The notes under the pieces: model-generated | Databases searched by the model: none | Seen by the model: only the letters and a program-made list of their open reading frames with translations | What the model was told of the DNA's origin: nothing | NCBI GenBank assembly: GCA_018240065.1 | Contig: JAFEGH010000003.1 | Coordinates: 62,001 to 126,000 of the forward strand | DNA from: Verrucomicrobiota bacterium | GTDB lineage: Bacteria > Chlamydiota > Chlamydiia > Chlamydiales > Rhabdochlamydiaceae | Direction of reading: 5' to 3' | Length of the DNA: 64,000 nucleotides | Part shown: positions 36,288 through 44,935 of the stretch, one piece after another | Layout of the letters: each line of letters opens with the position of its first letter | Numbering within the stretch: the first letter of the stretch is position 1 | Translations under genes and position numbers: made by a program

Positions 36288-37199
36288 TCACCATTTAAAG
36301 TGGTTTTTAAGGACCGGCTCCCATGAGGTGTCGCCGTCTTTGTTGGTATTTTTGAACACTTCAATCTCACAGCCTTGGGGGGTGATGTCGATGAGGTTCC
36401 ATGTCCCGCCTTTCTTTTGGGCGGCGGAACCGCTGTCGAGAATGATCGGAAGGTTGCTGCTTCTCAAGTCGGCGATGCAATGGCGGTGGGAGTGCCCATG
36501 GAGGTAGAGCCTGATCTTGGGAAATCGCTCGAGGAGTTTCTTCAGAGCCTCTCGACGGAGCAGACTTTTGCGAGGGGATTCATTGGCAAATAGAGGAAAG
36601 TGGTTGATGAGGATGACATTGTGGTCATCGGGGAGCTCTTTCAATGCCTTCTCGAGTTTTTGCTCCAGTTCAGAGGAAAAATAGCCGTTGGAAGAGAGAA
36701 GACATGTGGCAAGCGCCGTATCGAGGGCCATCAGCCACCATCCGTGTCCAAAATAGGCCGCTGTCATCCCGTCGTCTTTGAGACTCAAGGAAGAAACAGG
36801 ATCTGTGGGCGGGGCGTATGTAGCGTCAAAAAACTGGTAGAAGAGTTTATGCTTGTAGGCGTTCTTTGTGTAATGGTCGTGGTTCCCTGGGAGAGTGAAA
36901 ACTTTGAACTTTTCTCTTTTAAGGTTTTCGATGAACTGCTGGGCGAGGATGAATTCCTCTTCATGGGATGTCGATGTCAGATCGCCTGTGATCAGCACGG
37001 CATCGACGCCGCGGTCATGAAAAATGGGAAAGAGAGTCGTCAGGCTTTCCGCGTCAAAAGTATGTTTGCGGGCCAAAGCTAGGTTGAGATTGCCGAGCCA
37101 GCGTTTGGAAAAAAATTGAGAGGGGTTCCAAGTGAGCTTGGAAAAGTGCAGGTCGGAGATGTGGGCCAGGCGGAAAAAAGGTTTGTCTGTGCTGTGCAT
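36288..37199 (-). CDS. Calcineurin-like metallophosphoesterase
   Basis: 303 residues, cytoplasmic. All five metal motifs are visible: ISDLHFSK near residue 14, GDLTS near 72, GNHDHY near 105, NHFP near 200, and HGHSHRH near 236. This arrangement is typical of the cAMP-PDE (CpdA/Icc) side of the family, but substrate assignment is not possible. The start ATG immediately follows an eight-T tract that ends a strong terminator hairpin, leaving no room for a ribosome site. The gene is followed by the cysteine-cluster protein. Confidence 0.92.
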   Translation of the reverse strand: MHSTDKPFFRLAHISDLHFSKLTWNPSQFFSKRWLGNLNLALARKHTFDAESLTTLFPIFHDRGVDAVLITGDLTSTSHEEEFILAQQFIENLKREKFKVFTLPGNHDHYTKNAYKHKLFYQFFDATYAPPTDPVSSLSLKDDGMTAAYFGHGWWLMALDTALATCLLSSNGYFSSELEQKLEKALKELPDDHNVILINHFPLFANESPRKSLLRREALKKLLERFPKIRLYLHGHSHRHCIADLRSSNLPIILDSGSAAQKKGGTWNLIDITPQGCEIEVFKNTNKDGDTSWEPVLKNHFKW

Positions 37200-37200
37200 A

Positions 37201-37247
37201 AAAAAAAATTAATAACGGAAGAGCTATGATACTCCTTCCGTTATTAA
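37201..37247 (-). terminator. Strong intrinsic terminator
   Basis: On the minus strand TTAATAACGGAAG pairs perfectly (13 bases) with CTTCCGTTATTAA, followed by eight Ts at 37208-37201. It lies just after the basic protein gene and its T-tract touches the start codon of the next gene. Confidence 0.92.
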
Positions 37248-37252
37248 ATTAC

Positions 37253-37630
37253 TTACTTTTTCCTGCCGCGGTGCGCCTCGATCGCGCGTTGAGCCAACGT
37301 CTGTTTAGTTAAAGTTTTAATCCAGCGCTTTCCTTCGCGGTGAGGATAGGCAGGGGAGGTGTCGGCGGGGATTTTGCCTGGCGTCGTGCGCTTGGAGGAG
37401 CTTTTTTTTGTTTTCGTCCTTTTGGTCATGATGCTTTTCTTCACGGCGTTCAACAGCTCTTCTTTCTTTTTGACCCCTCTTTTGGGATACATTCTGCTCA
37501 GCTCTTTAGCGGTCATTTCGTCGCTATTGCGGCGGCTCTCAATGGAGGGCAGCCCCGTCTGGGCGTTGCGGATCGCTTTTGTCATTTTCTTGCGCAACTT
37601 AAGAGAAATCGAACGTTTTGATCTATTCAT
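37253..37630 (-). CDS. Small lysine/arginine-rich protein
   Basis: 125 residues, unrecognised, about a third Lys or Arg. N-terminal part MNRSKRSISLKLRKKMTKAIRNAQ is helical and basic. The middle (TAKELSRMYPKRGVKKKEELLNAVKKSI) looks like a short helical domain; the part TKRTKTKKSSSKRTTP is low-complexity and histone H1-like. Probably binds nucleic acid. It is not Hc1 or Hc2 in detail. Ends at the strong terminator. Role in nucleoid compaction is only a guess from composition. Confidence 0.78.
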   Translation of the reverse strand: MNRSKRSISLKLRKKMTKAIRNAQTGLPSIESRRNSDEMTAKELSRMYPKRGVKKKEELLNAVKKSIMTKRTKTKKSSSKRTTPGKIPADTSPAYPHREGKRWIKTLTKQTLAQRAIEAHRGRKK

Positions 37631-37846
37631 GGAGTACCTTCGGTCACTTGAGACTTTTACCCCACTCTAGCCAGAAGACGAATTTTGGAAAAGAACTCGT
37701 TAAAATAATTTTTGAAATTGCGGCTGACAGGGGAGGGATATTGCCTGTCTTGGTGTTTATGTAATAAATATTTTAATTTATTTGTTCGCTAATAATTAGG
37801 AATTTAAGATTTCCAGAGATAGCTGATGTGGAATTTCTCTAATAGT

Positions 37847-37875
37847 TTGATATTATTCATTATTTATGGTATAAT
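37847..37875 (+). promoter_or_regulatory. Sigma-70-type promoter of first receiver gene
   Basis: TTGATA and TATAAT with a 17-base spacer, ending 40 bases before the ATG at 37915. A near-consensus match in a very AT-rich stretch. Confidence 0.75.
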
Positions 37876-37914
37876 TTAATAAAAATTAATCCAACTTTTA
37901 AATATAAGGTAACT

Positions 37915-38451
37915 ATGAATGTAAGAAATGGCCCCGCTCCTATTATTGATGGAAATTTCCCCATTGATATGGATTTAGAAGAGCTCCAAATTTCCGAAGC
38001 GGCTGCAGAAGCGGCTGCAGCGGATGCGGGAATGGAACTAGAATCCGGAAAAAATCAGGAAGCTCCAAGGCAATACAGAATTTTGATTGCAGAGGACAAT
38101 AAGCTGATGCGGCGTATTGTGGAAAAACGCGTCATCGAAGCAGCCAAGGATAAGCCGATGGTTTTTGATATGGCATGGGATGGAAACGAAGCTATTGAGA
38201 AAGCGAGAACCACGAAATACCATCTCATTTTCATGGATTTCAGAATGCCGAATTGTGAAGGTAATGAAGCAGTGAGGGCGATCAGGGAATTTGATTCCGA
38301 GACGCCGATCTTCCTTCAGAGCGACACGGCGCAAGATGAATTGAATGAAGCCTTCGATGGGCTTAGCATCAACGGATCGTTGAATGGGAAATTGACTAAG
38401 CTAGCGCAGGTTGTGGACACCCTCGCAAAACTGGAAATTTTTGTTCAGTAA
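37915..38451 (+). CDS. Receiver-only response regulator, copy 1
   Basis: 178 residues. The first 48 are low-complexity, Ala/Glu-rich, probably unstructured. Residues about 52-175 form a receiver domain: IAEDNKLMRR (acidic pocket), LIFMDFRMP near residue 105 with the phosphoacceptor Asp, the Ser in LQSDT, and the Lys in GSLNGKL near 161. There is no output domain, so it probably shuttles phosphate or binds a partner like CheY or Spo0F. The ribosome site is AAGGTAACT. A close paralogue follows 420 bases later with an equally spaced promoter. No histidine kinase is in the window. Confidence 0.9.
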   Translation: MNVRNGPAPIIDGNFPIDMDLEELQISEAAAEAAAADAGMELESGKNQEAPRQYRILIAEDNKLMRRIVEKRVIEAAKDKPMVFDMAWDGNEAIEKARTTKYHLIFMDFRMPNCEGNEAVRAIREFDSETPIFLQSDTAQDELNEAFDGLSINGSLNGKLTKLAQVVDTLAKLEIFVQ

Positions 38452-38478
38452 GACCCACTTCTGCACTGGAAAACAATG

Positions 38479-38506
38479 ATCCCGAGGCTGGATCGCTTCG
38501 GGATCG
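38479..38506. terminator. Hairpin after receiver copy 1
   Basis: GATCCCGA and TCGGGATC form a perfect 8-pair stem around a 12-base loop, 28 bases after the stop codon. No T-tract follows. Confidence 0.45.
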
Positions 38507-38802
38507 CTGAATTCTTTCCATTCCCCGGTTGTAACGGCTTTGGCAGCTCTCTTACCTCCTTCGATCGTTTGGGCAGTTTTCCATGTACTGCAGAATCTCT
38601 CCTCCTTTCGTCTAGACAATCCTTCAGTTCTGGGGGAGGAACACAGCATTCGACTGAAACTTTTTATCGGGATAGATTTTAGAGATAAGTCACCTGACAG
38701 GCCTTCGATTTATTAGGATTAATTTTTCAACTTGATTGTTAAGAATGGTTTAAGATTCGCCCGGATTTTCTATTTATTTGCGTTTGTTTTTTTATTTGTC
38801 TT

Positions 38803-38831
38803 TTGAGGTAATTCATTCTTTTAGATAAAAT
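38803..38831 (+). promoter_or_regulatory. Sigma-70-type promoter of second receiver gene
   Basis: TTGAGG and TAAAAT with a 17-base spacer, 40 bases before the ATG at 38871, the same geometry as for copy 1. Confidence 0.65.
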
Positions 38832-38870
38832 GGCTTGGTAAGTCGAAAGGTTTTTAACTGGCAGGTATTT

Positions 38871-39440
38871 ATGTCTGTAGGAAAAGCCCCCTCTTCTTCC
38901 ATCCCTGGAATTTCTCCGATTACTATGAATGACGTTGCGTGCCACGAAACCAGCAACGAAAAGACTTCTGAGAAAACTCAGGAGAAAGAAATAGAAAAAA
39001 AAGCTGACCTCAATCCTGAGGCTTCTAATGCGGAGGCTCTCTCTGCAAAAGCTCCCAAGCAGTTTAGAATTTTGATTGCCGAGGACAATAAGTTGATGCG
39101 GCGCATTATTGAAAAACGTGTCATTGAAGAGGTTCTGGATGGTTCAATGGTCTTTGATATGGCCTGGGATGGAAATGAAGCTATTGAAAAAGCCCGGACT
39201 ACAAAATACCATCTTATCTTCATGGATTACATGATGCCCAATTGCTATGGGAATCATGCGGTCAAGGCGATCAGAGAATTTGACGCTGAGACTCCGATCG
39301 TCCTTCAAACCGACTCTGAGCAGGACGAGTTGGATGTCGCATTCCATGGACTTAGCATTCAGGGGTCGCTAAATGGAAAACTAAGATTGCTTTCTCAGGT
39401 TGTGCAGACTCTCGTAAAGTTAAAAATTCTCATTCAATAA
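38871..39440 (+). CDS. Receiver-only response regulator, copy 2
   Basis: About 189 residues from ATG 38871; the frame is open from a TTG at 38835, but that would place the start too near the promoter. The N-terminal 60 residues are Glu/Lys/Ser-rich and differ from copy 1. The receiver is closely similar: IAEDNKLMRRIIEKRVIEE, LIFMDYMMP with the phosphoacceptor Asp, Thr in LQTDS, and Lys in GSLNGKL. Most differences lie in the loops after the Asp (NCYGN versus NCEGN) and the tail. The two genes are clearly a tandem duplication. Possible role: two alternative outputs of one kinase. Confidence 0.9.
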   Translation: MSVGKAPSSSIPGISPITMNDVACHETSNEKTSEKTQEKEIEKKADLNPEASNAEALSAKAPKQFRILIAEDNKLMRRIIEKRVIEEVLDGSMVFDMAWDGNEAIEKARTTKYHLIFMDYMMPNCYGNHAVKAIREFDAETPIVLQTDSEQDELDVAFHGLSIQGSLNGKLRLLSQVVQTLVKLKILIQ

Positions 39441-39873
39441 CGCTAAACCCGTTTTCAACATGCGCGAACAACTTGAAGATTTGGGAATTTGAGAAAGAGG
39501 CCCCTCCAATTTTTTATCTGCTCTAGCGGCTATAAGCAAGAGGCAAGGCCGACCTAGGGCTAATATTCTTGGGGAAAGCCGACGCAGTCAAAAATCGATG
39601 ATTCAAGTTGTTTATGTGTAATTCGAGTTATTGAAAATAATTCGACAAAGTGGCTTGATCGTATACAAAGTTATATCTCTCATGGGAAGCGACATTGCTT
39701 TTTAGAGAACCTATCCTAATAAAAAGTTTCAGTCGATAATTGGCCAAAATAATCCCTGAAATTGGCGAAAAACTTTATTAGGATAGGTTAAATGTCTTTA
39801 TTCCCTTTAAAAGGTGTAATAGTTTCATTTCCAGGCCATCCTTCACATCCAATTTCCTGACAAGGCTTTGCTT
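39441..39873. other. Intergenic region with inverted repeat element
   Basis: 433 bases between receiver copy 2 and the SulP gene. It contains the 82-base inverted-repeat element at 39708-39789; the rest shows no gene. The SulP promoter should lie within or after the element. Confidence 0.5.
39708..39789. repeat. MITE-like element with 16-base terminal inverted repeats
   Basis: AACCTATCCTAATAAA at the left end is perfectly inverted as TTTATTAGGATAGGTT at the right end, with weaker pairing further in. Total 82 bases. A 13-base part of the same end recurs alone at 63336-63348. No target duplication is obvious. Confidence 0.55.
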
Positions 39874-41595
39874 ATGTCTACTTCTGTGCGCCGTAAAGAT
39901 AAGAAAAAATGGCATGACTTCGTCCCGAAGAGCGTCGTCTGCCTGCTTCGCGAACCTTACTCATTCTTCCTCTTCCGCAAGGACCTGCAAGCCGGAGTCA
40001 CAGTCGGCATCGTCGCTTTGCCGCTTGCCATGGCCTTTGCGATCGCGTCCGGCGTTCCCCCGGAGAGAGGAATTTTTACTGCTGTCATTGCGGGGTTCCT
40101 AATCTCGCTATTGGGCGGGAGCCGTGTGCAGATCGGCGGTCCAACAGGAGCTTTTGTCGTTATCGTTTACGGTATTGTCATGCGCGAAGGATATGGCGGG
40201 CTGATTGCCGCGACCCTGATCGCGGCCGTTTTTCTGCTCATCATGGGCTTCAGCCGGATGGGCACTCTGATCAAGTATATCCCTTATCCTCTCGTCACAG
40301 GATTTACAACAGGGATCGCCGTCATCATCTTCTCCTCGCAGGTAAAAGACTTCCTGGGCCTGAAGATGGACAAGGTTCCGGCGGATTTCATTCCTAAGTG
40401 GGAGGCGTTTTTCAGGGCATTGCCAACATGGGATTCTGCTGCGTTTTCTGTCGCGGCGGGAACTCTTGCGCTCATTCTCTTGATACGCCGGTTCATTCCG
40501 CAGGTTCCCTGGGGGATCGCCTCGATCGTCTTGGCGACGCTTGTCTGCTGGGGGTTCCATCTTCCTGTCGAGACCATTGCCTCCCGCTTTGGGGAAATTC
40601 CCCGTACCCTTCCCTGGCCCTCCCTTCCTGATCTTCCCAACACATTCAATGCCTGGAGCCGGCTGGTTCCCGATGCGATCACGATCGCTCTTCTTGCAGG
40701 GATCGAATCGCTGCTGTCTGCGGTCGTCGCCGATGGGATGATCGGGGGGCGGCACAAGTCCAACTGCGAACTCGTCGCGCAGGGGATGGCCAATTTGGGA
40801 TCCTCCGTCTTCGGCGGCATTCCAGCGACCGGTGCGATCGCGCGCACGGCGACGAATGTCAAGACGGGCGGAAGAACTCCTGTGGCCGGCATGATCCATG
40901 CCGTCACGTTGTTCTTGATCGTGCTCGCCTTTGCTCCCATCGTCAGCATGATCCCCATGGCAGCTCTATCCGCGGTACTTGTGATGGTTGCCTGGAATAT
41001 GAGCGAAGCGGAGAGGTTCCGCCATTTGCTCAAAGCTCCACTTGGCGATGTCGCAGTTCTAATGACTTCATTCCTTTTGACGGTGCTCGTGGATTTGACT
41101 GTCGCGGTCGAGGTGGGAATGATCCTGGCGGCGTTTTTATTCATGAAGCGGGTCAGCGATCTGAACAATGTCATCCCGCTTGCCAAGCTGGCTGATGAAA
41201 ATGGAGGAGGGCTTGCGGAAGAGAAGGATCCCGACGCCATTATGAAAAAGACAGTTCCCGAGGGAGTCGAAGTCTACGAGATTAACGGCCCCTTCTTTTT
41301 CGGGATCGCCGACAGTCTGCAAAACGTGCTTCCTAACATGGAGCGCCCACCCAAGGTCTTTATTTTGCGGATGAGAAAAGTGCCGGCGATCGACGCGACA
41401 GGGCTGCATGCTCTGGATGAATTCTATGAGAAATGTAAACGCACTGGCACAATCTTGATCCTGTCCGGCGTCAAAGACACTCTGCAGGAGTCATTCAAAA
41501 AATTCGGGGTGCAGAAGAAAGTGGGAAGCGAGAATATTTTTCCCCATATCGACGCTGCATTAGTGCGGGCCAGAAATCTTGTCAAAGCTCCGTAG
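39874..41595 (+). CDS. SulP-family anion transporter with STAS domain
   Basis: About 573 residues from ATG 39874 (AAGG upstream; a TTG two codons earlier is possible). Residues about 30-430 form the membrane transporter, with the SulP signature region GLMAGxTVGIVALPLAMAFAIASG represented by AGVTVGIVALPLAMAFA. A cytoplasmic STAS domain covers about 465-570 (KVFILRMRKVPAIDATGLHAL). SulP members carry sulfate, bicarbonate or dicarboxylates; substrate is not readable. Its end overlaps the convergent GT9 gene by 36 bases. Confidence 0.92.
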   Translation: MSTSVRRKDKKKWHDFVPKSVVCLLREPYSFFLFRKDLQAGVTVGIVALPLAMAFAIASGVPPERGIFTAVIAGFLISLLGGSRVQIGGPTGAFVVIVYGIVMREGYGGLIAATLIAAVFLLIMGFSRMGTLIKYIPYPLVTGFTTGIAVIIFSSQVKDFLGLKMDKVPADFIPKWEAFFRALPTWDSAAFSVAAGTLALILLIRRFIPQVPWGIASIVLATLVCWGFHLPVETIASRFGEIPRTLPWPSLPDLPNTFNAWSRLVPDAITIALLAGIESLLSAVVADGMIGGRHKSNCELVAQGMANLGSSVFGGIPATGAIARTATNVKTGGRTPVAGMIHAVTLFLIVLAFAPIVSMIPMAALSAVLVMVAWNMSEAERFRHLLKAPLGDVAVLMTSFLLTVLVDLTVAVEVGMILAAFLFMKRVSDLNNVIPLAKLADENGGGLAEEKDPDAIMKKTVPEGVEVYEINGPFFFGIADSLQNVLPNMERPPKVFILRMRKVPAIDATGLHALDEFYEKCKRTGTILILSGVKDTLQESFKKFGVQKKVGSENIFPHIDAALVRARNLVKAP

Positions 41596-42492
41596 GACTT
41601 TGCCTGCGGTGATAAAACTCTGCCAACGGGTCTCTTTCAGCCGTAAAAATTTCCAGTTTGGCAAATAGGGGGGCGGCAGGACGAGCTGCCCTTTAAGCCA
41701 GCCCGGGCGCCAAAGCCGCATCCTTTTTTCATCATTTGCGATGATGAGCGTCGGGATGCCGAGATTCGAGGCCAGATGGCCGATCAGTGAATCATTGCCG
41801 ATCACAAATCCCGATTCATAGACCATGGCGGCCAAATCGGGCAGCGTGGGCAGGTCAGCGAGAGTAAATCCTTCCTCTTCGACGCATTTCCACTCGGCCC
41901 GCTCCTGGGGGCCGACGCAAAACAGGGGGGTCAGTCCCTTCTCTTGCAGCTGCTTTGCGACTTCAAGAAATCCCTTCGCTTTCCAGTTTTTTTCAGCTGC
42001 GCGGCTTGTCGGATGGATCAGCACCTGATTTTTTTTCGAGCGGAATGCAAGGGGTATCGGGGGAGTGAGGCCGTTTTCTTTGGAAGGGGTGGGCAAGTCG
42101 ATGAGAGAAGCGACTGAAGCGGCGATATTTTCCGCCATTGGCAGATCTTTATCGAAGGCAAAGTCGAAAGAGGAAAGGGGAGCGTGCTTTGTCGAAAGAT
42201 AGGTGGGATAAAACACGGACAGGCGCGGACGGGCGGTTTCCAGCAGCTTTTTGATGATTGGCGAGTTGTCGTTTTCCACAAGAATCAAATCGTAGGAGTT
42301 AAGCGCTTCGATGAGATCTTGCTGCGCGGGAGGGCGCTTTATGTCGTGGCCCGGGAACCAAGAGGCAAGCTCGGGGAGGAATGCGTGATAAGTCGTGACT
42401 TGATAACCTTCCTTCTTGAGTTGATGGGAGGCGATCATCATCAGCAGGGCATCTCCGATGCCAAGCGCCGGAAGGACAGCAGCAGTTTGCAT
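41560..42492 (-). CDS. Glycosyltransferase family 9 (heptosyltransferase-like)
   Basis: 310 residues. GT-B fold of the ADP-heptose:LPS transferase group. The N-terminal part has ALGIGDALLMMIASHQLKK near residues 10-28. The C-terminal donor site has LIHPTSRAAEKNWKAKGF near 169, LFCVGPQERAEW near 194, and FVIGNDSLIGHLASNLGIP near 231-250, in place of the more usual DSG-HLA motif. It probably adds a sugar to LPS or to a protein. Lies 53 bases after groEL on the same strand but with a normal gap, so co-transcription is possible. Confidence 0.85.
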   Translation of the reverse strand: MQTAAVLPALGIGDALLMMIASHQLKKEGYQVTTYHAFLPELASWFPGHDIKRPPAQQDLIEALNSYDLILVENDNSPIIKKLLETARPRLSVFYPTYLSTKHAPLSSFDFAFDKDLPMAENIAASVASLIDLPTPSKENGLTPPIPLAFRSKKNQVLIHPTSRAAEKNWKAKGFLEVAKQLQEKGLTPLFCVGPQERAEWKCVEEEGFTLADLPTLPDLAAMVYESGFVIGNDSLIGHLASNLGIPTLIIANDEKRMRLWRPGWLKGQLVLPPPYLPNWKFLRLKETRWQSFITAGKVLRSFDKISGPH

Positions 42493-42545
42493 AAAAGGTG
42501 AGATCCCCGGCTCCCCAAAAAAGGAGCCGAGGCATTTGGTGTGGG

Positions 42546-44141
42546 TTATTTCTTCTCTTCTTCCTCTTCAGGAGCGTTGCCGATCAACGCTTCGGAGAGA
42601 AGAACGACGCCGGCTGTGGAGACAGCGTAGCGCAGCGCGTTTTTGACCACTTTCGCAGGATCGACGACGCCTGCCTTGAGCAGATCTTCGACTTTTTCCG
42701 ACATTGCGTTGAACCCGAAATGGACTCCTTGCGCGAACACATCGCTTAAGACGACAGAGCTATCGAAACCTGTGTTGGAGACGATCTGCTTGAAGGGGGC
42801 TTCGCAGGCTTTAAAGACGATCTGGGCGCCGATCTCTTCGTCGCCGGAGAGCTTCAGAGCCGCTGATTTTGCGGCGCGGAGCAGAGCGCATCCGCCGCCG
42901 ATGACGATCCCTTCTTCGATCGCCGCGCGGGTCGAGTTCAGGCTGTCTTCGAACATCTGTTTTTTCTGTTTCATTTCAGGTTCTGTCGCTGCACCGACGC
43001 GGATGACGGCAACCCCGCCGCTCAGCTTTGCTTTGCGCTCTTCTAGCTTCTCTTTGTCGTAAGAGCTTGTCGCGTTTGAGATTTCCCCTTCGATCTGCTT
43101 GATGCGCGCCTGGATCGCTTTTGGTGTGCCTTTTCCGCCGACAACTGTCGTCTTGTCTTTGTTGATAAGGATCTTTTCAGCAGAGCCTAGCATATCGACC
43201 GTCGCGTCTTTGAGAGCGGTCCCCGTTTCTTCGGAGACGAGCGTTCCGCCGGTGAGGACGGCCAGGTCTTCCAGAAGCGATTTGCGTCTGTCCCCAAAGC
43301 CGGGAGCCTTGACAGCGGCGACTTTGATCGTCCCGCGGAGTTTGTTGACGACAAGCGTGGAGAGGGCATCGCCTTCGATGTCTTCAGCGATGATCAGCAG
43401 TTCTGACGCGGTGGTCGCGATCGCCTGCAGGATGGGGAGGATCTCCTGGACGGAGGAGATTTTTTTATCGGTGATCAGTACTTTCGCATCGGTCATTTCG
43501 ACGCTCATCGACTCTGCGTTCGTGCAAAAGTAGGCGCTCAAATAGCCGCGGTCGAATTGCATTCCCTCGACCATCTCAACCGAGGTTTCAGTCCCTTTGC
43601 CCTCTTCAATGGTGATGACGCCTTCCTTGCCGACTTTTTTCACTGCGTCGGCGATCATTTCCCCGATGGCTTTATTGCCGGAGGCGGACGCAATCGCGAT
43701 GTTCTTGGTTTCGCTCTCATTTTTGATTGCGATCGCAGTTTTTTCCAGCTCCTGGACGATGGCATCGACGGCCTTGTCCATGCCGCGCTTCAGCGTAATC
43801 GGAGAGGCTCCTGAGGCGATGTTCCTGACGCCGTTTTGGACAAGCGCCCGGAGCAAAAGGATGCTCGATGTTGTTCCGTCGCCGCACTTTTCTTTCATTT
43901 TGCTGGCGACTTCTTTGCCGAGGGAGACTCCCATGTTGGCATACTGGTCTTTCAGCTCGATGTCTTTGACGATGCTGTTGCCGTCGTTGGTGATCGTAGG
44001 AGCGCCCCAGGAAGCCTGAAGGCCGACGTTGCGCCCTTTGGGCCCGAGCGTCACGCCGACGACGTCGGCGAGTTTGTCGATCCCTTCGCGAAGCTTGTTT
44101 CTTGCTTCTTCTTCAAAAATCAATTCCTTAGGTGTAGACAT
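42546..44141 (-). CDS. GroEL/Hsp60 chaperonin paralogue
   Basis: About 531 residues from ATG 44141, chosen for AGGA nine bases upstream; two in-frame ATGs lie just before. ATP-site elements are present: TLGPKGRNV, the D52 position in NDGNSIVKD (the preceding Lys of standard GroEL is Asn), CGDGTTSS, and the D398 position in FEDSLNSTRAA. The C-terminus is acidic (EEEEEKK) rather than the Gly-Gly-Met tail. No groES or CIRCE element is near. Chlamydiae carry two extra GroEL copies; the mur-cluster neighbourhood points to the GroEL3-like one. Coupled to coaX. Confidence 0.92.
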   Translation of the reverse strand: MSTPKELIFEEEARNKLREGIDKLADVVGVTLGPKGRNVGLQASWGAPTITNDGNSIVKDIELKDQYANMGVSLGKEVASKMKEKCGDGTTSSILLLRALVQNGVRNIASGASPITLKRGMDKAVDAIVQELEKTAIAIKNESETKNIAIASASGNKAIGEMIADAVKKVGKEGVITIEEGKGTETSVEMVEGMQFDRGYLSAYFCTNAESMSVEMTDAKVLITDKKISSVQEILPILQAIATTASELLIIAEDIEGDALSTLVVNKLRGTIKVAAVKAPGFGDRRKSLLEDLAVLTGGTLVSEETGTALKDATVDMLGSAEKILINKDKTTVVGGKGTPKAIQARIKQIEGEISNATSSYDKEKLEERKAKLSGGVAVIRVGAATEPEMKQKKQMFEDSLNSTRAAIEEGIVIGGGCALLRAAKSAALKLSGDEEIGAQIVFKACEAPFKQIVSNTGFDSSVVLSDVFAQGVHFGFNAMSEKVEDLLKAGVVDPAKVVKNALRYAVSTAGVVLLSEALIGNAPEEEEEKK

Positions 44142-44146
44142 ATTCA

Positions 44147-44935
44147 TCATTCCTTTTTTGTTAATTCCGTAAGAATTTCATGCAGCCCGACCAGAGTCAG
44201 GTGCGGATCAATAAAATCAACAAGCTCCTTCAAGTCGTCGATGAACTCGACTTTGTCCGCGCACACGTTCGTATCGTCGATCCGCGTCGCGCCGCCGGTC
44301 GCGATGACTTTGACGGAACTTGGGGAGAGGGCAGTCATCTGCAGTTCCGCGATCATTCGTTCGATCGCTCCGAGCTGGCCATAGTAAATGCCCCCCTGCA
44401 GGTGGGTCTCGGTCGTCTTCGCAAGGGCCGATGAGGGCTTCTTGAAGGAGACGAGCGGAAGTTTGTCGGTGTAATCGGACAGCGCTTTGGCGCAAAGTCC
44501 GGCTCCAAGGTAGATCATGCCTCCCAAGTACCGTCCTTCTTTGGCGATGAAGTCGACGGTGATCGCCGTGCCGATATCGACGACGATGCAGTCATTGAGG
44601 GGAGCGCGGGCTAGCGCGCCATAGGCGTTTGCGATCCTGTCGTGGCCGAGTTGCTCGGGTTCATCGACATCGAGGATGAGCTTGAGCTTGGCGAAATCGA
44701 GAAATGTGTAAGGGATATTCTGCTGCTCAAGAGAATTTCTGATCGGCTCTTCTGCTTTGGAATTCACCGAAGAGACCAGGACGTTCTTAATCGGTTTGCC
44801 GCCGATGTGGCGCATCAGCTGGTCTTTTGGCATCGGATGCGACGCAAGGGCAAACTCGTCGACAAGAGTTTTGTCATTGAACAGACCTCCTTTGATGAGC
44901 GAATTGCCGATATCCAGAACGAGATCGAGTGTCAT
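44147..44935 (-). CDS. coaX: Type III pantothenate kinase
   Basis: 262 residues. Phosphorylates pantothenate, the first step of CoA synthesis. ASKHA phosphate-binding motif LDIGNSLIKGGLF at residues 5-17, then IVVDIGTAITVDF near 117-130, GGMIYLGAGLCAKAL near 137-151, and TGGATR near 227. The stop TGA lies 6 bases before the groEL start, so the two genes share one mRNA. Type III enzymes are not inhibited by CoA and are the usual form in Chlamydiae. Confidence 0.94.
   Translation of the reverse strand: MTLDLVLDIGNSLIKGGLFNDKTLVDEFALASHPMPKDQLMRHIGGKPIKNVLVSSVNSKAEEPIRNSLEQQNIPYTFLDFAKLKLILDVDEPEQLGHDRIANAYGALARAPLNDCIVVDIGTAITVDFIAKEGRYLGGMIYLGAGLCAKALSDYTDKLPLVSFKKPSSALAKTTETHLQGGIYYGQLGAIERMIAELQMTALSPSSVKVIATGGATRIDDTNVCADKVEFIDDLKELVDFIDPHLTLVGLHEILTELTKKE

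Larger units (their letters stand above)
38452..38870. other. Gap between the two receiver genes
   Basis: About 420 bases. The first half (38460-38690) is GC-richer and contains the hairpin at 38479-38506; the second half is AT-rich and holds the promoter of copy 2. No ORF in it is supported. Confidence 0.5.

Noticed and set aside
38476..38682. A 68-codon open frame between the two receiver genes
   Set aside because: It spans the hairpin, lacks a ribosome site and shows no resemblance to a known family.
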